DNA of 64,000 nt, from NCBI GenBank assembly GCA_945860205.1, contig CAMARK010000009.1, positions 1 through 64,000 of the forward strand, in the 5' to 3' direction. The position numbers and the translations under genes were made by a program. This document shows positions 9,475 through 18,077 of this stretch, piece after piece. Source of the DNA: Reyranella massiliensis 521 (GTDB lineage Bacteria; Pseudomonadota; Alphaproteobacteria; Reyranellales; Reyranellaceae). Numbering within the stretch: position 1 is the first letter of the stretch; each line of letters begins with the position of its first letter. The notes under the pieces were generated by a model. The model was not told the origin of the DNA. It saw nothing but the letters and a program-made list of their open reading frames with translations, and did not search any database.

Positions 9475-11202
9475 CTATTCCCACGGCCACTTGAAACCGC
9501 GCTTCGCCGGCGGCGGAGGTGGCGGCGGGGCTTGCTGCTGCTGTTGCTGCCGCCGCTGCTCCTCGGCATAGGCACGCCGCTGCGCGTCTTCCCACTTGGC
9601 AATGGCGGGCGCACCTTCCGTGAGCAGCGACGCCTTCTGTGCCGCCGTAAAGAAGCCGGTCGAGACGTCGCCGTTTTTGCTCTGCCAGGCCGCGATCGTC
9701 TGGCGCGAGCGCGGGCCGAAGGTGCCGTCGATACCGCCGACATCGAAGCCCAGCGACAACAACGCCACCTGGAGTTTCTGACGGTCGCGGTTCGTCATCT
9801 TGAGCGCGACTTCCCCCGGTTCGGCGTTGGCTCTCGCCTCTTCCTCAGCAGCCTTTGCCGCCGCCTGCTCGGCCTGTAGTCGCTCACGCTCGCGGGTGGC
9901 CGCCTCGTCGGCGAGACGCTGTTCCTCGGCGAGGCGACGCGCCTCGGCTGCCTGGCGGCTGGCCTCCTCATTGGCGCGCGCCGCCACCTGAATCGCAGCC
10001 GGTGCCACCGCCGGTGGTGAGGCCGCTGTATCGGGAGATTTCGGCGCGAAGACCGCATAGCCGGCGCCGCCCCCCAGAACGAGCAAAGCCACGGCCGCCG
10101 CCGCCAGGACCATCGGCTTGTGTTGCCTGACATTCGCCGGCGGAGTCTGGGCAGGTGTCTGCGTCTGGATTGGTGTCTGCGTCTGGACGGGTACCTGGAC
10201 TGGCACTTGGGCAGGTTCCGTCTTTGCCTCCGACTGCCTAGGCATGACGATTGTCTGCTGGGTCTGCCGGGAAGCGCTGTCGGCCACCTTCCACACGCCG
10301 GTCGCCAGGACGTCCCGCCATTCGTCGATCGTCTGCGGTCGCGCATTGGCTTGCAGCAACATGCCGACATCGATCGCCGTCAGGAGGATCGGCGAATAAT
10401 CGGCGCCAATCGTCTCGGCGGAAACGGCCGAATCGCCTTCCAGCAGACGTTCCAGGGCACTGGGCGGCGGCTTGCCGGCGACACAGGCATAGAGCGTCGC
10501 CGCCAGCCCGTAGATGTCCGTCCACGGTCCCTGCTTGCCGGCGCTCGACTGCTCCGGGGCCGCGAAGCCCGGCGTGAAGATGGCGGTCATCGCCTGTGTG
10601 CGGCCGGCAATGTCCGCCCGGGACGCTCCGAAATCGATCAGCGTTGGCCAGCCGTCGGGCCCCAGCATGATGTTGGCCGGCTTGACGTCGCGGTGCAGGA
10701 AACCGACATCGTGGATCTGTTCGAGGCCGTCGAGCAGCGGCGGCAGGATCTGATCGATCAAGGCTTGCGGCAGGCGCGTCTCGCGCAACAGGCGCTGGGC
10801 GAGCGTCTCGCCCTCGAGAAGCTGCATGACGACATAGGCAGTCCCGTGCGCCTCGAGGAAATCGTGAACCCTGACGACTGCCGGAACATCGCTCAGCTTC
10901 GCCATGGTCCGCGCCTCGTCGAGGAAGCGGCTGCGGCCCCAGACGAAATCCTTCGACACTTCGGTCGATCGCGGCAGCACCTGGGTGTCGCCCTGGCGGA
11001 TCGCGAGGCCGCTCGGCAGGTACTCCTTGATCGCGACATCGCGATGAAGCTGGGTGTCGTGGCAACGATAGGTGATGCCGAAGCCGCCCTCGCCCAGCAC
11101 CGCGAGGATCTTGTAGCGTCCGATCACGAGCCCGTTGGCCAGCGCCGAGTGATACTCGGCCCGGTCGATGCCAGCGGATTTCTCGGTCGTCCCCTCGGTC
11201 AC
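9475..11202 (-). CDS. Membrane serine/threonine protein kinase with C-terminal peptidoglycan-binding domain
   Basis: The protein has 575 residues. An N-terminal Hanks-type kinase domain shows the glycine loop GEGGFG (37-42), the ATP lysine in VAIKEYLP (Lys59), catalytic HRDVKPAN (Asp172) and DFG (Asp190), so it should be active. One helix near residues 364-385 (VLAAAAVALLVLGGGAGYAVF) crosses the membrane. It is preceded by a P/Q/T-rich linker with repeated PVQTQTPIQTQT-like units. Outside the membrane an Ala/Glu/Arg-rich probable coiled coil is followed by a PG_binding_1-like repeat (LQVALLSLGFDVGGIDGTFG) from about residue 471. The tail has Gln and Pro runs. The layout suggests a receptor kinase sensing the cell wall. 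It is divergent from the hicB-like gene. The ligand and the phosphorylated target are unknown. Confidence 0.9.
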   Translation of the reverse strand: MTEGTTEKSAGIDRAEYHSALANGLVIGRYKILAVLGEGGFGITYRCHDTQLHRDVAIKEYLPSGLAIRQGDTQVLPRSTEVSKDFVWGRSRFLDEARTMAKLSDVPAVVRVHDFLEAHGTAYVVMQLLEGETLAQRLLRETRLPQALIDQILPPLLDGLEQIHDVGFLHRDVKPANIMLGPDGWPTLIDFGASRADIAGRTQAMTAIFTPGFAAPEQSSAGKQGPWTDIYGLAATLYACVAGKPPPSALERLLEGDSAVSAETIGADYSPILLTAIDVGMLLQANARPQTIDEWRDVLATGVWKVADSASRQTQQTIVMPRQSEAKTEPAQVPVQVPVQTQTPIQTQTPAQTPPANVRQHKPMVLAAAAVALLVLGGGAGYAVFAPKSPDTAASPPAVAPAAIQVAARANEEASRQAAEARRLAEEQRLADEAATRERERLQAEQAAAKAAEEEARANAEPGEVALKMTNRDRQKLQVALLSLGFDVGGIDGTFGPRSRQTIAAWQSKNGDVSTGFFTAAQKASLLTEGAPAIAKWEDAQRRAYAEEQRRQQQQQQAPPPPPPPAKRGFKWPWE

Positions 11203-11368
11203 CTGCGGCCCTCCGAGCCCCGCAGGAAGGTACCGCCTAAATCGCCGTTCGTCACCGCCCGGCCTCGGTTATTGTGCGCCGGGAGGCGGTTTGATGAGCG
11301 GAGTAAGGTCGCCGTCGGCAATGAAAGAGCTTTGGATTTCTGCCAAGCTGCGTCGAGGAGAAGCAAAG

Positions 11369-11575
11369 ATGAAACTTTCGATCGAATGCGAGCGCGAAAC
11401 AGATGGTCGTTGGATCACCGAGATCGTCGAGATTCCCGGCGCGATGGCCTATGGCGTCACGCGCGATGAAGCCATGGGCCGCGCCGAAGTCGTTGCGCTA
11501 CGTGCCATCGCCGACCGCATCGAGCATGGCGAAGCCAAACCCCTCGACATTTCGATATCCCTCGCCGCTGCATGA
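11369..11575 (+). CDS. HicB-like antitoxin-family protein (UPF0150), solitary
   Basis: The 68-residue sequence MKLSIECERETDGRWITEIV...PGAMAYGVTRDEAM matches the HicB partial RNase-H-like fold that neutralises HicA mRNA interferases. The start at 11369 follows GAGGAG at 11355-11360 with good spacing; upstream in-frame ATGs lack such a site. An ATG overlaps the stop (ATGA at 11572-11575), as in hicBA pairs. However, the frame behind it does not give a clear HicA before the convergent amidohydrolase gene ends at 11663. The protein may therefore be an orphan antitoxin or a small domain with another role. No DNA-binding tail is visible. Confidence 0.75.
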   Translation: MKLSIECERETDGRWITEIVEIPGAMAYGVTRDEAMGRAEVVALRAIADRIEHGEAKPLDISISLAAA

Positions 11576-11662
11576 ACACTGGCCGTCGACCCATCAGGCC
11601 GGCCGGCTCAGGATCCTGCGCGCTCTTCGTCGTGCACGGCGCCTACCGTTGGACTCGATCCA

Positions 11663-12505
11663 TTAGGACTTCTTCGGCGACCAGCCGTAGATCTTCTGCA
11701 GTGATCCCCCCATCAACGTCGCGCGGTCGCCATCGGAAAGGCGATCGGTGACGCGGAACGAATCGACGCCCTCCTTGTAGGTCAGCAGCGCCACGGCGCG
11801 GGTCCAGTCGGTGCCCCACATGCAGCGGTTGAGCGTGAAGGCATCGAAGATGCGGCCAAGCGGATCCCAGATGTCCTTGTAGGGAAACTTCTCATGGCTG
11901 AGCGTGCAGGCGCCGGTGATCTTGACCACCACGTTGGGGTTCGAGGCCAGCGCCAGCAGCTTGGGCAGCTCATGCCACGGCTCTTTCGGCGCCGGCGGCG
12001 CCATCGGCTGTTCCAGCCCGAGGTGATCGATCACCAACGTCGTATTGGGGTTGCGCTTGGCGAGCAGGCCCACCTGTTCCAGCCGGCCGCGCGCCATCAG
12101 GTTGACCGGCAGGCCGTGCCTAGCGGCGGCGGCCAGCACGCGGTTGATGCCGGGATCGGCCGCATCGGTCGAAATCTCAGGCGTGAACATGATGCGAATG
12201 GCGACGGTGCCATCCATCGCCGCCCACGCCGCGATCGTGTCCTCGACCTTGGGATCGTTGGCGTTGACCGGCTTGATGACGCCGAAGCGGCCGGGATGCG
12301 CCTTCTGGACCCCAACGGCATAGCTCTCGTCCCACCGGTACATCGTATAAACCGAGACCAGCAGCGCGCCGTCGACGCCGACGGAGTCCATCGCCTTGAT
12401 CATGTCGGCGGCCGTCACTTCCGGCGGACCGGCGAGCACCGCGGCCCATGGGCGGCCGGGATGGTTGCGCTCGTAGCAATGAACCTGCGCGTCGATTGTC
12501 GGCAT
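11663..12505 (-). CDS. Amidohydrolase family protein (amidohydrolase_2, PDC-hydrolase-like TIM barrel)
   Basis: This 280-residue metal-dependent hydrolase is of the 2-pyrone-4,6-dicarboxylate lactonase/amidohydrolase_2 type. The first strand has DAQVHCYE, a variant of the DxHxH metal motif. LVIDHLGLEQP supplies a conserved histidine, and MWGTDWTR near the C-terminus carries the conserved aspartate. Members act on lactones or decarboxylate aromatic-derived acids; the actual substrate is unknown. It ends convergently 88 bp from the hicB-like gene and starts 62 bp downstream of the MFS gene stop on the same strand. The two may therefore be transcribed together, with the MFS protein a possible importer of its substrate (inference). 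Confidence 0.85.
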   Translation of the reverse strand: MPTIDAQVHCYERNHPGRPWAAVLAGPPEVTAADMIKAMDSVGVDGALLVSVYTMYRWDESYAVGVQKAHPGRFGVIKPVNANDPKVEDTIAAWAAMDGTVAIRIMFTPEISTDAADPGINRVLAAAARHGLPVNLMARGRLEQVGLLAKRNPNTTLVIDHLGLEQPMAPPAPKEPWHELPKLLALASNPNVVVKITGACTLSHEKFPYKDIWDPLGRIFDAFTLNRCMWGTDWTRAVALLTYKEGVDSFRVTDRLSDGDRATLMGGSLQKIYGWSPKKS

Positions 12506-12567
12506 GCGAAACGGCCTCCCACGGAATTTGCGTGAACCTACTATGAGCTATTCAAATCTGCGAATGA

Positions 12568-13803
12568 CTAGGTCTCACGGTTGATCCGGCGCCATAGGCC
12601 CGCGATCCCCACTCCCAGGGCCAGCGCCCCGCCGATCAAAAACCCACTGCCGTAGCCGCCGGTGATCGACAGCGCCGCGCTGAACAGCAGCGGCAGGACC
12701 AGCGAGCCCGCGTCGCCGAACGCCAGCACCGCGCCGGTCGTGGCGCCGATGCGGCCCGAGGGCGAGAGCCGCGCCACCTCGGCCAGCAGCACGCCGTGCC
12801 AGCTCACGGCGGTGACGCTGAAGGCGATGGCGATCCCCGTGGCCGCCCAGGTCGGCCAGGCAGGATCGATCAGCGCCGTGAGGACCGCGGCACCCGCCAT
12901 GGCGATGCCGAGAAGCGCCAGCAGGGTCGCGGGCTTCACCAGGCGCGAGGCGAGCCAGCCCCATCCGATGCGGGCCGGCACGGCGACCGCGACGGCGATG
13001 GCGAACACGATGCCGGCGCGTTCGAGGTCGTAGCCCAGGCCACGCACGAGATAGAGCACGAAGAAGCCGGTGAAGAGCGACTGCAGACCGACGAAACTGA
13101 ACATGGCGACGCAGAGCGTACGCAGCGCCGGGTCGCGCAGGACACTCGCGACATTGGTGCGGATGTCGGCGGGCGACAGCGGTTGGGCGGGGTTGCGGTC
13201 GGTGTCGAAGCGCGCGCGGAGCGGCTGCAGCGCCACCACCGTGGCGAGGCAGAGGCCGGCCACGACGAGCAACGCCGTGCGCCAGCCGGACTCGACGGCC
13301 AGCACCGGCGCCACCACGCCCGCCAGCATCAGTCCCGCCGGCACGCCGGTCTGCTTGATCGAGAAGATTAGCGGCGCGAGGTGCCGCGGCGAGAGCCGGC
13401 CGAGCAGGTGCGAGCTGGAGGGCGTCGAGAGTGCCTGGCCGAGGCCACCGACGAAGGCGCCCAGCGCAAACAGCGGTAGCCAGCCCGCGGTGGTGACAGC
13501 CAGGCCGACGGCCAGCGCCAGCATGCCGACCTGGGTCATGCGGAGCGCGCCGTAGCGGACGATGAACCCACCGCAGCCCATGGTCGTGATGAAGCCCGCG
13601 ACCGCGCCGATGGCGAGATAGACGCCGACCAGCGCCGGATCGACGCCGAGGTCGAGCACGATGGCGGCGGCGATCAACGGCACCGTCGAGCGGCCCAGCG
13701 TCGCGAAGGACTGCTGCACCGTCATGGCGCCGAGCGCTAGGTAGAGATTGAAGATTTTCAGGCTCCGGCGGGTATCGACCGAGAGTGACAGAATTCGGCG
13801 CAC
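12568..13803 (-). CDS. MFS transporter
   Basis: About 411 residues with roughly twelve hydrophobic helices make this a major facilitator superfamily permease. Recognisable parts are the first helix NLYLALGAMTVQQSF, the RYGALRMTQVG loop after helix 2, and the central loop around residues 190-215. No ATG precedes helix 1. A GTG at 13803 gives MRRILSLSVDTRRSLKIFN, a sensible positively charged N-terminus; the ATG at 13725 would remove half of helix 1. The reading frame stays open further upstream through the next gene, but that extension is antisense to the aldo/keto reductase region and is spurious. The substrate is unknown. Confidence 0.85.
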   Translation of the reverse strand: MRRILSLSVDTRRSLKIFNLYLALGAMTVQQSFATLGRSTVPLIAAAIVLDLGVDPALVGVYLAIGAVAGFITTMGCGGFIVRYGALRMTQVGMLALAVGLAVTTAGWLPLFALGAFVGGLGQALSTPSSSHLLGRLSPRHLAPLIFSIKQTGVPAGLMLAGVVAPVLAVESGWRTALLVVAGLCLATVVALQPLRARFDTDRNPAQPLSPADIRTNVASVLRDPALRTLCVAMFSFVGLQSLFTGFFVLYLVRGLGYDLERAGIVFAIAVAVAVPARIGWGWLASRLVKPATLLALLGIAMAGAAVLTALIDPAWPTWAATGIAIAFSVTAVSWHGVLLAEVARLSPSGRIGATTGAVLAFGDAGSLVLPLLFSAALSITGGYGSGFLIGGALALGVGIAGLWRRINRET

Positions 13804-13815
13804 GGCGCTAAGCTG

Positions 13816-14001
13816 ATGCGCATGCGCTTCAAATGGCTCGATGCCCTGTTTGCCGCCCCTTCTGTGCCGAACAACCGGCCGCTGCGCGATCTTTCGCGGT
13901 TCGAGATGGGCGTCTGCCCGGGGTGCCGGGGATTGCGCGTGGCGGCGAGCGAGCGCTGCAGCCACTGCGGCAGCACCAAGCCCGCCACCGCCGACGTTTG
14001 A
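13816..14001 (+). CDS. Small zinc-ribbon protein, function unknown
   Basis: The 61-residue protein has two CxxC knuckles (CPGC and CSHC) about 18 residues apart, consistent with one structural zinc site. It contains no other recognisable domain. Its start (MRMRFKWLDAL) lies only 12 bp from the divergent GTG proposed for the MFS gene, so the two must share or overlap promoter elements. Ribosome binding site support is weak (AAGCTGATGCGC). The regular spacing of cysteines argues that it is real. Role unknown; it could bind nucleic acid or protein. Confidence 0.6.
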   Translation: MRMRFKWLDALFAAPSVPNNRPLRDLSRFEMGVCPGCRGLRVAASERCSHCGSTKPATADV

Positions 14002-14039
14002 CTGCGCTACAAATCCGCCGCGTTGCGGCGGCCCTCCCT

Positions 14040-15014
14040 CTAGCCCTTCGCGGCCTTCTGCTCTTCCAGCCGGTCGGTGGCGGGCGGCGGCGTGGGTGAC
14101 AGCGCGGAGATCTCGGCGCGCAGTTCGGGCGTCATGTCGATCTTCACTGAGGCGAGCGAATCCTTGAGCTGATCGAGATTGCGGGCACCGATGATCGGCG
14201 CGGTGATGGCTGGATGCGACCCCACCCAGGCGATGGCTGCGCTGACCGGGTGCATGTCCTTCTGCTTGCAGAAGGCGACGAACTTCTCGGCGACATCGAA
14301 GGTCCAGGCTTCGCCGTAGCGCACTTCGTACATCTTGTTCGTCTTCAGACGGCCAGTTGCCTGGCCGAGATACTTGCCCGAAAGGATACCCGCCGCGCCG
14401 GGGCTGTAGGGAATGACGCCGATGCCGTTGGCCTGGGCCATCGGCAGCAGCTCGACCTCGGCCTGGCGCTTCACCAGATTGTACATCGGCTGGATGACCT
14501 GCAGCCGCGCCCAGTTGTGGCGCTCCTGGAGATCGACGGCGCGCTGCGTCTGCCACGCCGCCCAGTTGCTGACGGCGGGATAGAGAACCTTGCCCGAACG
14601 CACCACGTCCTCCAGCCCGCGCATCATCTCCTCGATCGGCGTCAAAGGATCGAACTTGTGCAGGAACAGCACATCGATGCGGTCGGTCTGCAGGTGGCGC
14701 AAGCTGCGCTCGACGGCACGCACCACGTGGCGGCGCGAGCTGCCGCGCGCGTTGATGTCGTCGCTGTGCGGGCTGAAGCATTTGGTGGTCAGCACGAGAT
14801 CGTCGCGATGGCCTTTCGCCAGGCGGCCGAGGATCTGTTCCGACACGCCCTTGTTGTACTCGTCGGCGCAGTCGAAGAAGTTGATGCCGGCATTGCGGAC
14901 CGCCTTGTACATGGCGGCCGAGGTGGCTTCGTCGGCATCGCCGCCGAAGGACATGGTGCCGAAGCAGAGTTCGGAGACGGAAACGCCGGTGCGGCCGAGG
15001 AGCTTGGTTTTCAT
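14040..15014 (-). CDS. Aldo/keto reductase
   Basis: This 324-residue NADPH-dependent (alpha/beta)8-barrel reductase carries the full catalytic tetrad: Asp48 and Tyr53 in [11 protein letters not shown], Lys78 in LTTKCF and His119 in LFLHKFD. The C-terminal segment [14 protein letters not shown] is the conserved NADP-binding part. The sequence resembles the YajO/IolS-like branch that acts on sugars and small carbonyls; the substrate is not predictable. It is divergent from the GMC oxidoreductase gene with 69 bp between starts, so co-regulation is possible. Confidence 0.93.
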   Translation of the reverse strand: MKTKLLGRTGVSVSELCFGTMSFGGDADEATSAAMYKAVRNAGINFFDCADEYNKGVSEQILGRLAKGHRDDLVLTTKCFSPHSDDINARGSSRRHVVRAVERSLRHLQTDRIDVLFLHKFDPLTPIEEMMRGLEDVVRSGKVLYPAVSNWAAWQTQRAVDLQERHNWARLQVIQPMYNLVKRQAEVELLPMAQANGIGVIPYSPGAAGILSGKYLGQATGRLKTNKMYEVRYGEAWTFDVAEKFVAFCKQKDMHPVSAAIAWVGSHPAITAPIIGARNLDQLKDSLASVKIDMTPELRAEISALSPTPPPATDRLEEQKAAKG

Positions 15015-15083
15015 GCGCGATTTCTAGCACGCCAGGGCAAATCGCTCTACGCTCGGGAAAATAGCAAAAGCAACGAGGGCGGA

Positions 15084-16706
15084 ATGCAGGACGAGGGTTC
15101 GTACGATTTCATCGTCACCGGCGCGGGCTCGGCCGGCTGCGCCGTCGCGGGCCGCCTGAGCGAGGACGGCCGCTTCCGCGTGCTGCTGCTCGAGGCCGGG
15201 CCGAAGGACTCCTATCCGTGGATCCACGTGCCGCTCGGCTATCACAAGACGTTCAACAATCCGAAAGTGAACTGGATGTTCGATTCGGAGCCCGAGCCGG
15301 AGCTCAACGGCCGCATCATGTATCAGCCGCGCGGCAAGGTGCTGGGCGGCACCAGCTCGATCAACGGCATGGTTTATATGCGTGGCAATGCCGCCGATTA
15401 CGACGAGTGGCGCCAGCGCGGCTGCGAGGGCTGGGACTACGAATCGGTGCTGCCCTACTTCAGGCGCGCCGAAGACAATCAGCGCGGCAGCAACGACTTC
15501 CACGGCACCGGCGGGCCGCTGAAAGTGCAGGACCATGCGTGGAAGCCGACGCTCGCCAAGGCAATGCACGATGCCGCGCTCGAAGCCGGCATCCCGGAAA
15601 ATCCCGACTTCAACGGCGCCAACCAGGAAGGCGTGGGCTACTACCAGACCACGATCAACAACTCGCGCCGCTGGTCGAGCGCGCGTGCCTATCTCAAGGA
15701 CGCCAAGCAGCGCAAGAACCTCACGATCGCCACGTCGGCGCACGCCACCCGCGTGCTGATCGAGAACGGCCGCGCCGTCGGTGTCGAATACCGCACGCCG
15801 GCCGGCCTGCAGGTCGCCAAGGCCAGGCGCGAGGTCATCGTCTCGGGCGGCGTCTACGGCTCGCCGCAGCTCCTGATGCTGTCCGGCCTTGGCCCGGCGG
15901 CACACCTGCAGCAGCACGGCATCGCGGTCGTGAAGGACATGCCGGGCGTCGGCAGCCACCTGCACGATCACTTCAACACCTACATCGCCTACAAATGCAG
16001 CCAGCCCGTGACCATGAACGACCTGGCGAACAGCCTGCCGCGGCGCATCCTGGCCGGCATGATGTACGCCTTCGGCCGCACCGGACCCCTCGCCTCGATG
16101 GGCCTCTTCGTCGGCGCCATGGTGCGCAGCGACAAACGCTTCGAGCGGCCCGACCTGCAGATCAACATGTTCGCCTGGGCGATCAAGGAACGTAACCGCC
16201 ACGGCGTGGTCGCCCAGCCCTTCTCGGCCTTCGGCCTCTCGCCGGTGCATCTCCGCCCCGACGGCCGTGGCACGGTGCGGCTGAAGTCGGCCGATCCTCT
16301 GGCGGCGCCCGAGATCCGCTTCAACTTCCTGAAAACCGCCAACGACTGGGACGCCATGCTGAAAGGCATGGCGATCTGCCGCGAAATCGGCAGGCAACCG
16401 GCCCTGAAGCCGTTCGTGGTCGAGGAAATCATGCCCGGCGCCTCGGTGACCGAGGAAAGCGCGCTGCGCGACTACCTGCGCGCCACCGGCGTCTCCAACC
16501 TGCATCCGGTAGGGACTTGCCGCATGGGCCACGAGCCCGACGCCGTGGTCGACCCGCAGCTCCGGGTCAATGGCATCGCTGGCCTCCGCGTTGCCGATGC
16601 CTCGATCATGCCATCCATCGTCGCCGGCAACACCAACGCGCCCTCGATCATGATCGGCGAGAAGTGCGCCGACATGGTGCGCGCGGCGGCCGCACAGCCT
16701 GGTTAG
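15084..16706 (+). CDS. GMC-family FAD-dependent oxidoreductase (choline dehydrogenase-like)
   Basis: The 540-residue protein has the N-terminal FAD fingerprint GAGSAG (13-18) ending in LLLEAG, the GMC signature [19 protein letters not shown], and the second signature [14 protein letters not shown]. The catalytic histidine is His474 in [12 protein letters not shown], with the partner asparagine in AGNTNAPS (about 516-518). The start at 15084 follows GAGGGCGG; the reading frame continues upstream only as antisense of the aldo/keto reductase gene. Members oxidise alcohols such as choline, polyethylene glycol or aliphatic alcohols; there are no betaine genes nearby, so choline is not indicated. 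It ends 12 bp from the convergent DUF2141 gene. Confidence 0.92.
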   Translation: MQDEGSYDFIVTGAGSAGCAVAGRLSEDGRFRVLLLEAGPKDSYPWIHVPLGYHKTFNNPKVNWMFDSEPEPELNGRIMYQPRGKVLGGTSSINGMVYMRGNAADYDEWRQRGCEGWDYESVLPYFRRAEDNQRGSNDFHGTGGPLKVQDHAWKPTLAKAMHDAALEAGIPENPDFNGANQEGVGYYQTTINNSRRWSSARAYLKDAKQRKNLTIATSAHATRVLIENGRAVGVEYRTPAGLQVAKARREVIVSGGVYGSPQLLMLSGLGPAAHLQQHGIAVVKDMPGVGSHLHDHFNTYIAYKCSQPVTMNDLANSLPRRILAGMMYAFGRTGPLASMGLFVGAMVRSDKRFERPDLQINMFAWAIKERNRHGVVAQPFSAFGLSPVHLRPDGRGTVRLKSADPLAAPEIRFNFLKTANDWDAMLKGMAICREIGRQPALKPFVVEEIMPGASVTEESALRDYLRATGVSNLHPVGTCRMGHEPDAVVDPQLRVNGIAGLRVADASIMPSIVAGNTNAPSIMIGEKCADMVRAAAAQPG

Positions 16707-16718
16707 GAAGCGGGCAGC

Positions 16719-17162
16719 CTAGGGATAGGTGATCGTCACCGGCCAGCTGGTGGTGCCGCCCGCATAGGTGTAGGCGGCGGCGTTGAAGGCCGGCGGGCCC
16801 ATGCTGCCCTTGGCGTCGCGCGAGAAGCCGTAGCCTTCCTCGGGCTGGCCGAAGAAGCCGGTCCGTAGCTTGGTCTCGCCCTTCTCGGCATGGAAGAAGG
16901 CCACGGCGTAAACGCCGGGGGCCACGTCGGTGAAGGTGCAGGTGGCATGCTGGCCGGAGATCGGCGCCACCACGCCCTTGAATTCCTGGCCGCTCTTGGG
17001 GAAGGTCGCGGCCGAGTTGTAGAGGCCGCAGCGCACGTCGCCGTTGTTGTTGCGAAGGCCGCTCACCTGAACGGAGATGGAATTGCCCTGCTGGGCCTGA
17101 GCCGCCGCAAGGCCGAAGCCTGCCGCCAGAACGAGCGCACATCCGAATTTCGTGAACATCAT
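16719..17162 (-). CDS. DUF2141 family exported protein
   Basis: The 147-residue protein has a clear signal peptide (FGCALVLAAGFGLAAAQAQ) followed by one compact beta-sandwich domain. ISVQVSGLRNNNGDVRCGLY and DVAPGVYAVAFFHAE are typical of DUF2141 proteins, which resemble carboxypeptidase regulatory (prealbumin-like) domains. It should be periplasmic. Two cysteines (in VRCGLY and ATCTF) could form a disulfide. The ribosome binding site GGGGGAGA precedes ATGATG, so the first or second methionine may be used. No function is established. Confidence 0.8.
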   Translation of the reverse strand: MMFTKFGCALVLAAGFGLAAAQAQQGNSISVQVSGLRNNNGDVRCGLYNSAATFPKSGQEFKGVVAPISGQHATCTFTDVAPGVYAVAFFHAEKGETKLRTGFFGQPEEGYGFSRDAKGSMGPPAFNAAAYTYAGGTTSWPVTITYP

Positions 17163-17191
17163 TTGATCTCCCCCTTCATGCTGCTCCTAAA

Positions 17192-17452
17192 TCACGAGCG
17201 AGGCCCCAGCAGCTTGAGGCCTTCGACGGTGAGCGTGACCGAGGTGGCCGGATCGCCATCGGAGCGCAACCAGCCCTTGCCGACCGCAAGCCGGATCGCG
17301 GCATCGACGGCATCGGTGTTCGCAGTCGCCAGCTTGCGCTGAAGCTTTTCCACGTGCGTCCAGGTGGGCGGCGGTCTCTTGCCCGTGAGTTCGTGCACGG
17401 CGGTCAACAGGGCGGACATGAACTGGGCGGCGTTAAGCGGCTTTGCGACCAT
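17192..17452 (-). CDS. Small hypothetical protein, winged-helix-like
   Basis: This 86-residue cytoplasmic protein has no recognisable family. Its composition suggests a mostly helical fold: MSALLTAVHELTGKRPPPTW, then VDAAIRLAVGKGWLRSD and a possible short beta hairpin ATSVTLTVEGLKLL. That pattern resembles the recognition helix and wing of a winged-helix domain, but this is only a shape argument. It sits between a lipoprotein gene (22 bp upstream) and the DUF2141 gene on the same strand. An alternative is that it is spurious, but the amino-acid composition is protein-like. Confidence 0.55.
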   Translation of the reverse strand: MVAKPLNAAQFMSALLTAVHELTGKRPPPTWTHVEKLQRKLATANTDAVDAAIRLAVGKGWLRSDGDPATSVTLTVEGLKLLGPRS

Positions 17453-17474
17453 GCCGGAAGTATAGGCCTCAGCC

Positions 17475-18011
17475 TTACTGGCAGGGAAACACCTTCATCT
17501 CGGGACCGAAGTCGTAGGGCGACGGCACCTGCGCGAGTGACGTGACCTGGGTCGTCAACGACCAGGCAAAGGCGCGCTCGTGTCGGGAACAGAACTCGGC
17601 ATCCTGGGTGGGACGGCCCGCCGTCCGGTTGGCGATTTCGGTCACCAGGACGTCGATGTTGAGGCGCTTGCGGCCGGCCAGGCTCTTCAGTTCGGCAGCG
17701 TTGGTGGTGAGGTCCGGCGTGAACTTGGTGATGAAGGCCTGGTACTGCTCGGTGAGGCGACGGGAGCCATCGGCCGACTTGCAGGAAAGGACCCCGACGG
17801 CCAGCTGCTGCTGAACGCTGCGGACGCGATAGGTGCCGAGATCGGCGGCGTCGTAGCAGACGGCCCGGAGGTTGGCCGGCGCTGCGGCCGCGGGCGTGGC
17901 GGCCTGATAATTCGGGGCTGGGACGCTGGTCGCGGGTGGCCGAACGGCGCAGCCAGCGAGCGCAATTCCCAATCCGACGACGATTGATGCGTAGACTGAC
18001 TGTTTGACCAT
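17475..18011 (-). CDS. Putative lipoprotein of unknown function
   Basis: The 178-residue product begins MVKQSVYASIVVGLGIALAG followed by Cys, a good lipobox (ALAGC), so it should be a lipid-anchored envelope protein. AGGAGCAC lies just upstream of the ATG at 18011; an upstream in-frame start (18032) has no such support. The mature part has an Ala/Pro linker, then an alpha-rich domain with several cysteines (VCYDAADLG, VLSCKSAD, EFCSRHE, KVFPCQ) that could form disulfides. I do not recognise the family. It lies in the same-strand run behind prfB. Confidence 0.7.
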   Translation of the reverse strand: MVKQSVYASIVVGLGIALAGCAVRPPATSVPAPNYQAATPAAAAPANLRAVCYDAADLGTYRVRSVQQQLAVGVLSCKSADGSRRLTEQYQAFITKFTPDLTTNAAELKSLAGRKRLNIDVLVTEIANRTAGRPTQDAEFCSRHERAFAWSLTTQVTSLAQVPSPYDFGPEMKVFPCQ

Positions 18012-18077
18012 TGAAGTGCTCCTGACGGCCACGCAACGCCGGTCGGAGCCCTTCGTTCCAAGGCTGTACAGCGGCGG

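Noticed and set aside
11572-11665. A hicA toxin gene after hicB
   Set aside because: Only short fragments in different frames resemble HicA; not enough to call a gene or pseudogene.
12568-15030. A single 820-codon frame joining the MFS transporter to sequence upstream
   Set aside because: The first half is antisense-frame noise over the aldo/keto reductase gene, which is clearly coding in another frame on the same strand. The real transporter starts near 13803.
14214-15083. N-terminal extension of the GMC oxidoreductase
   Set aside because: The extension is antisense to the aldo/keto reductase gene and lacks protein-like sequence; the FAD motif begins right after the ATG at 15084 with its own ribosome site.
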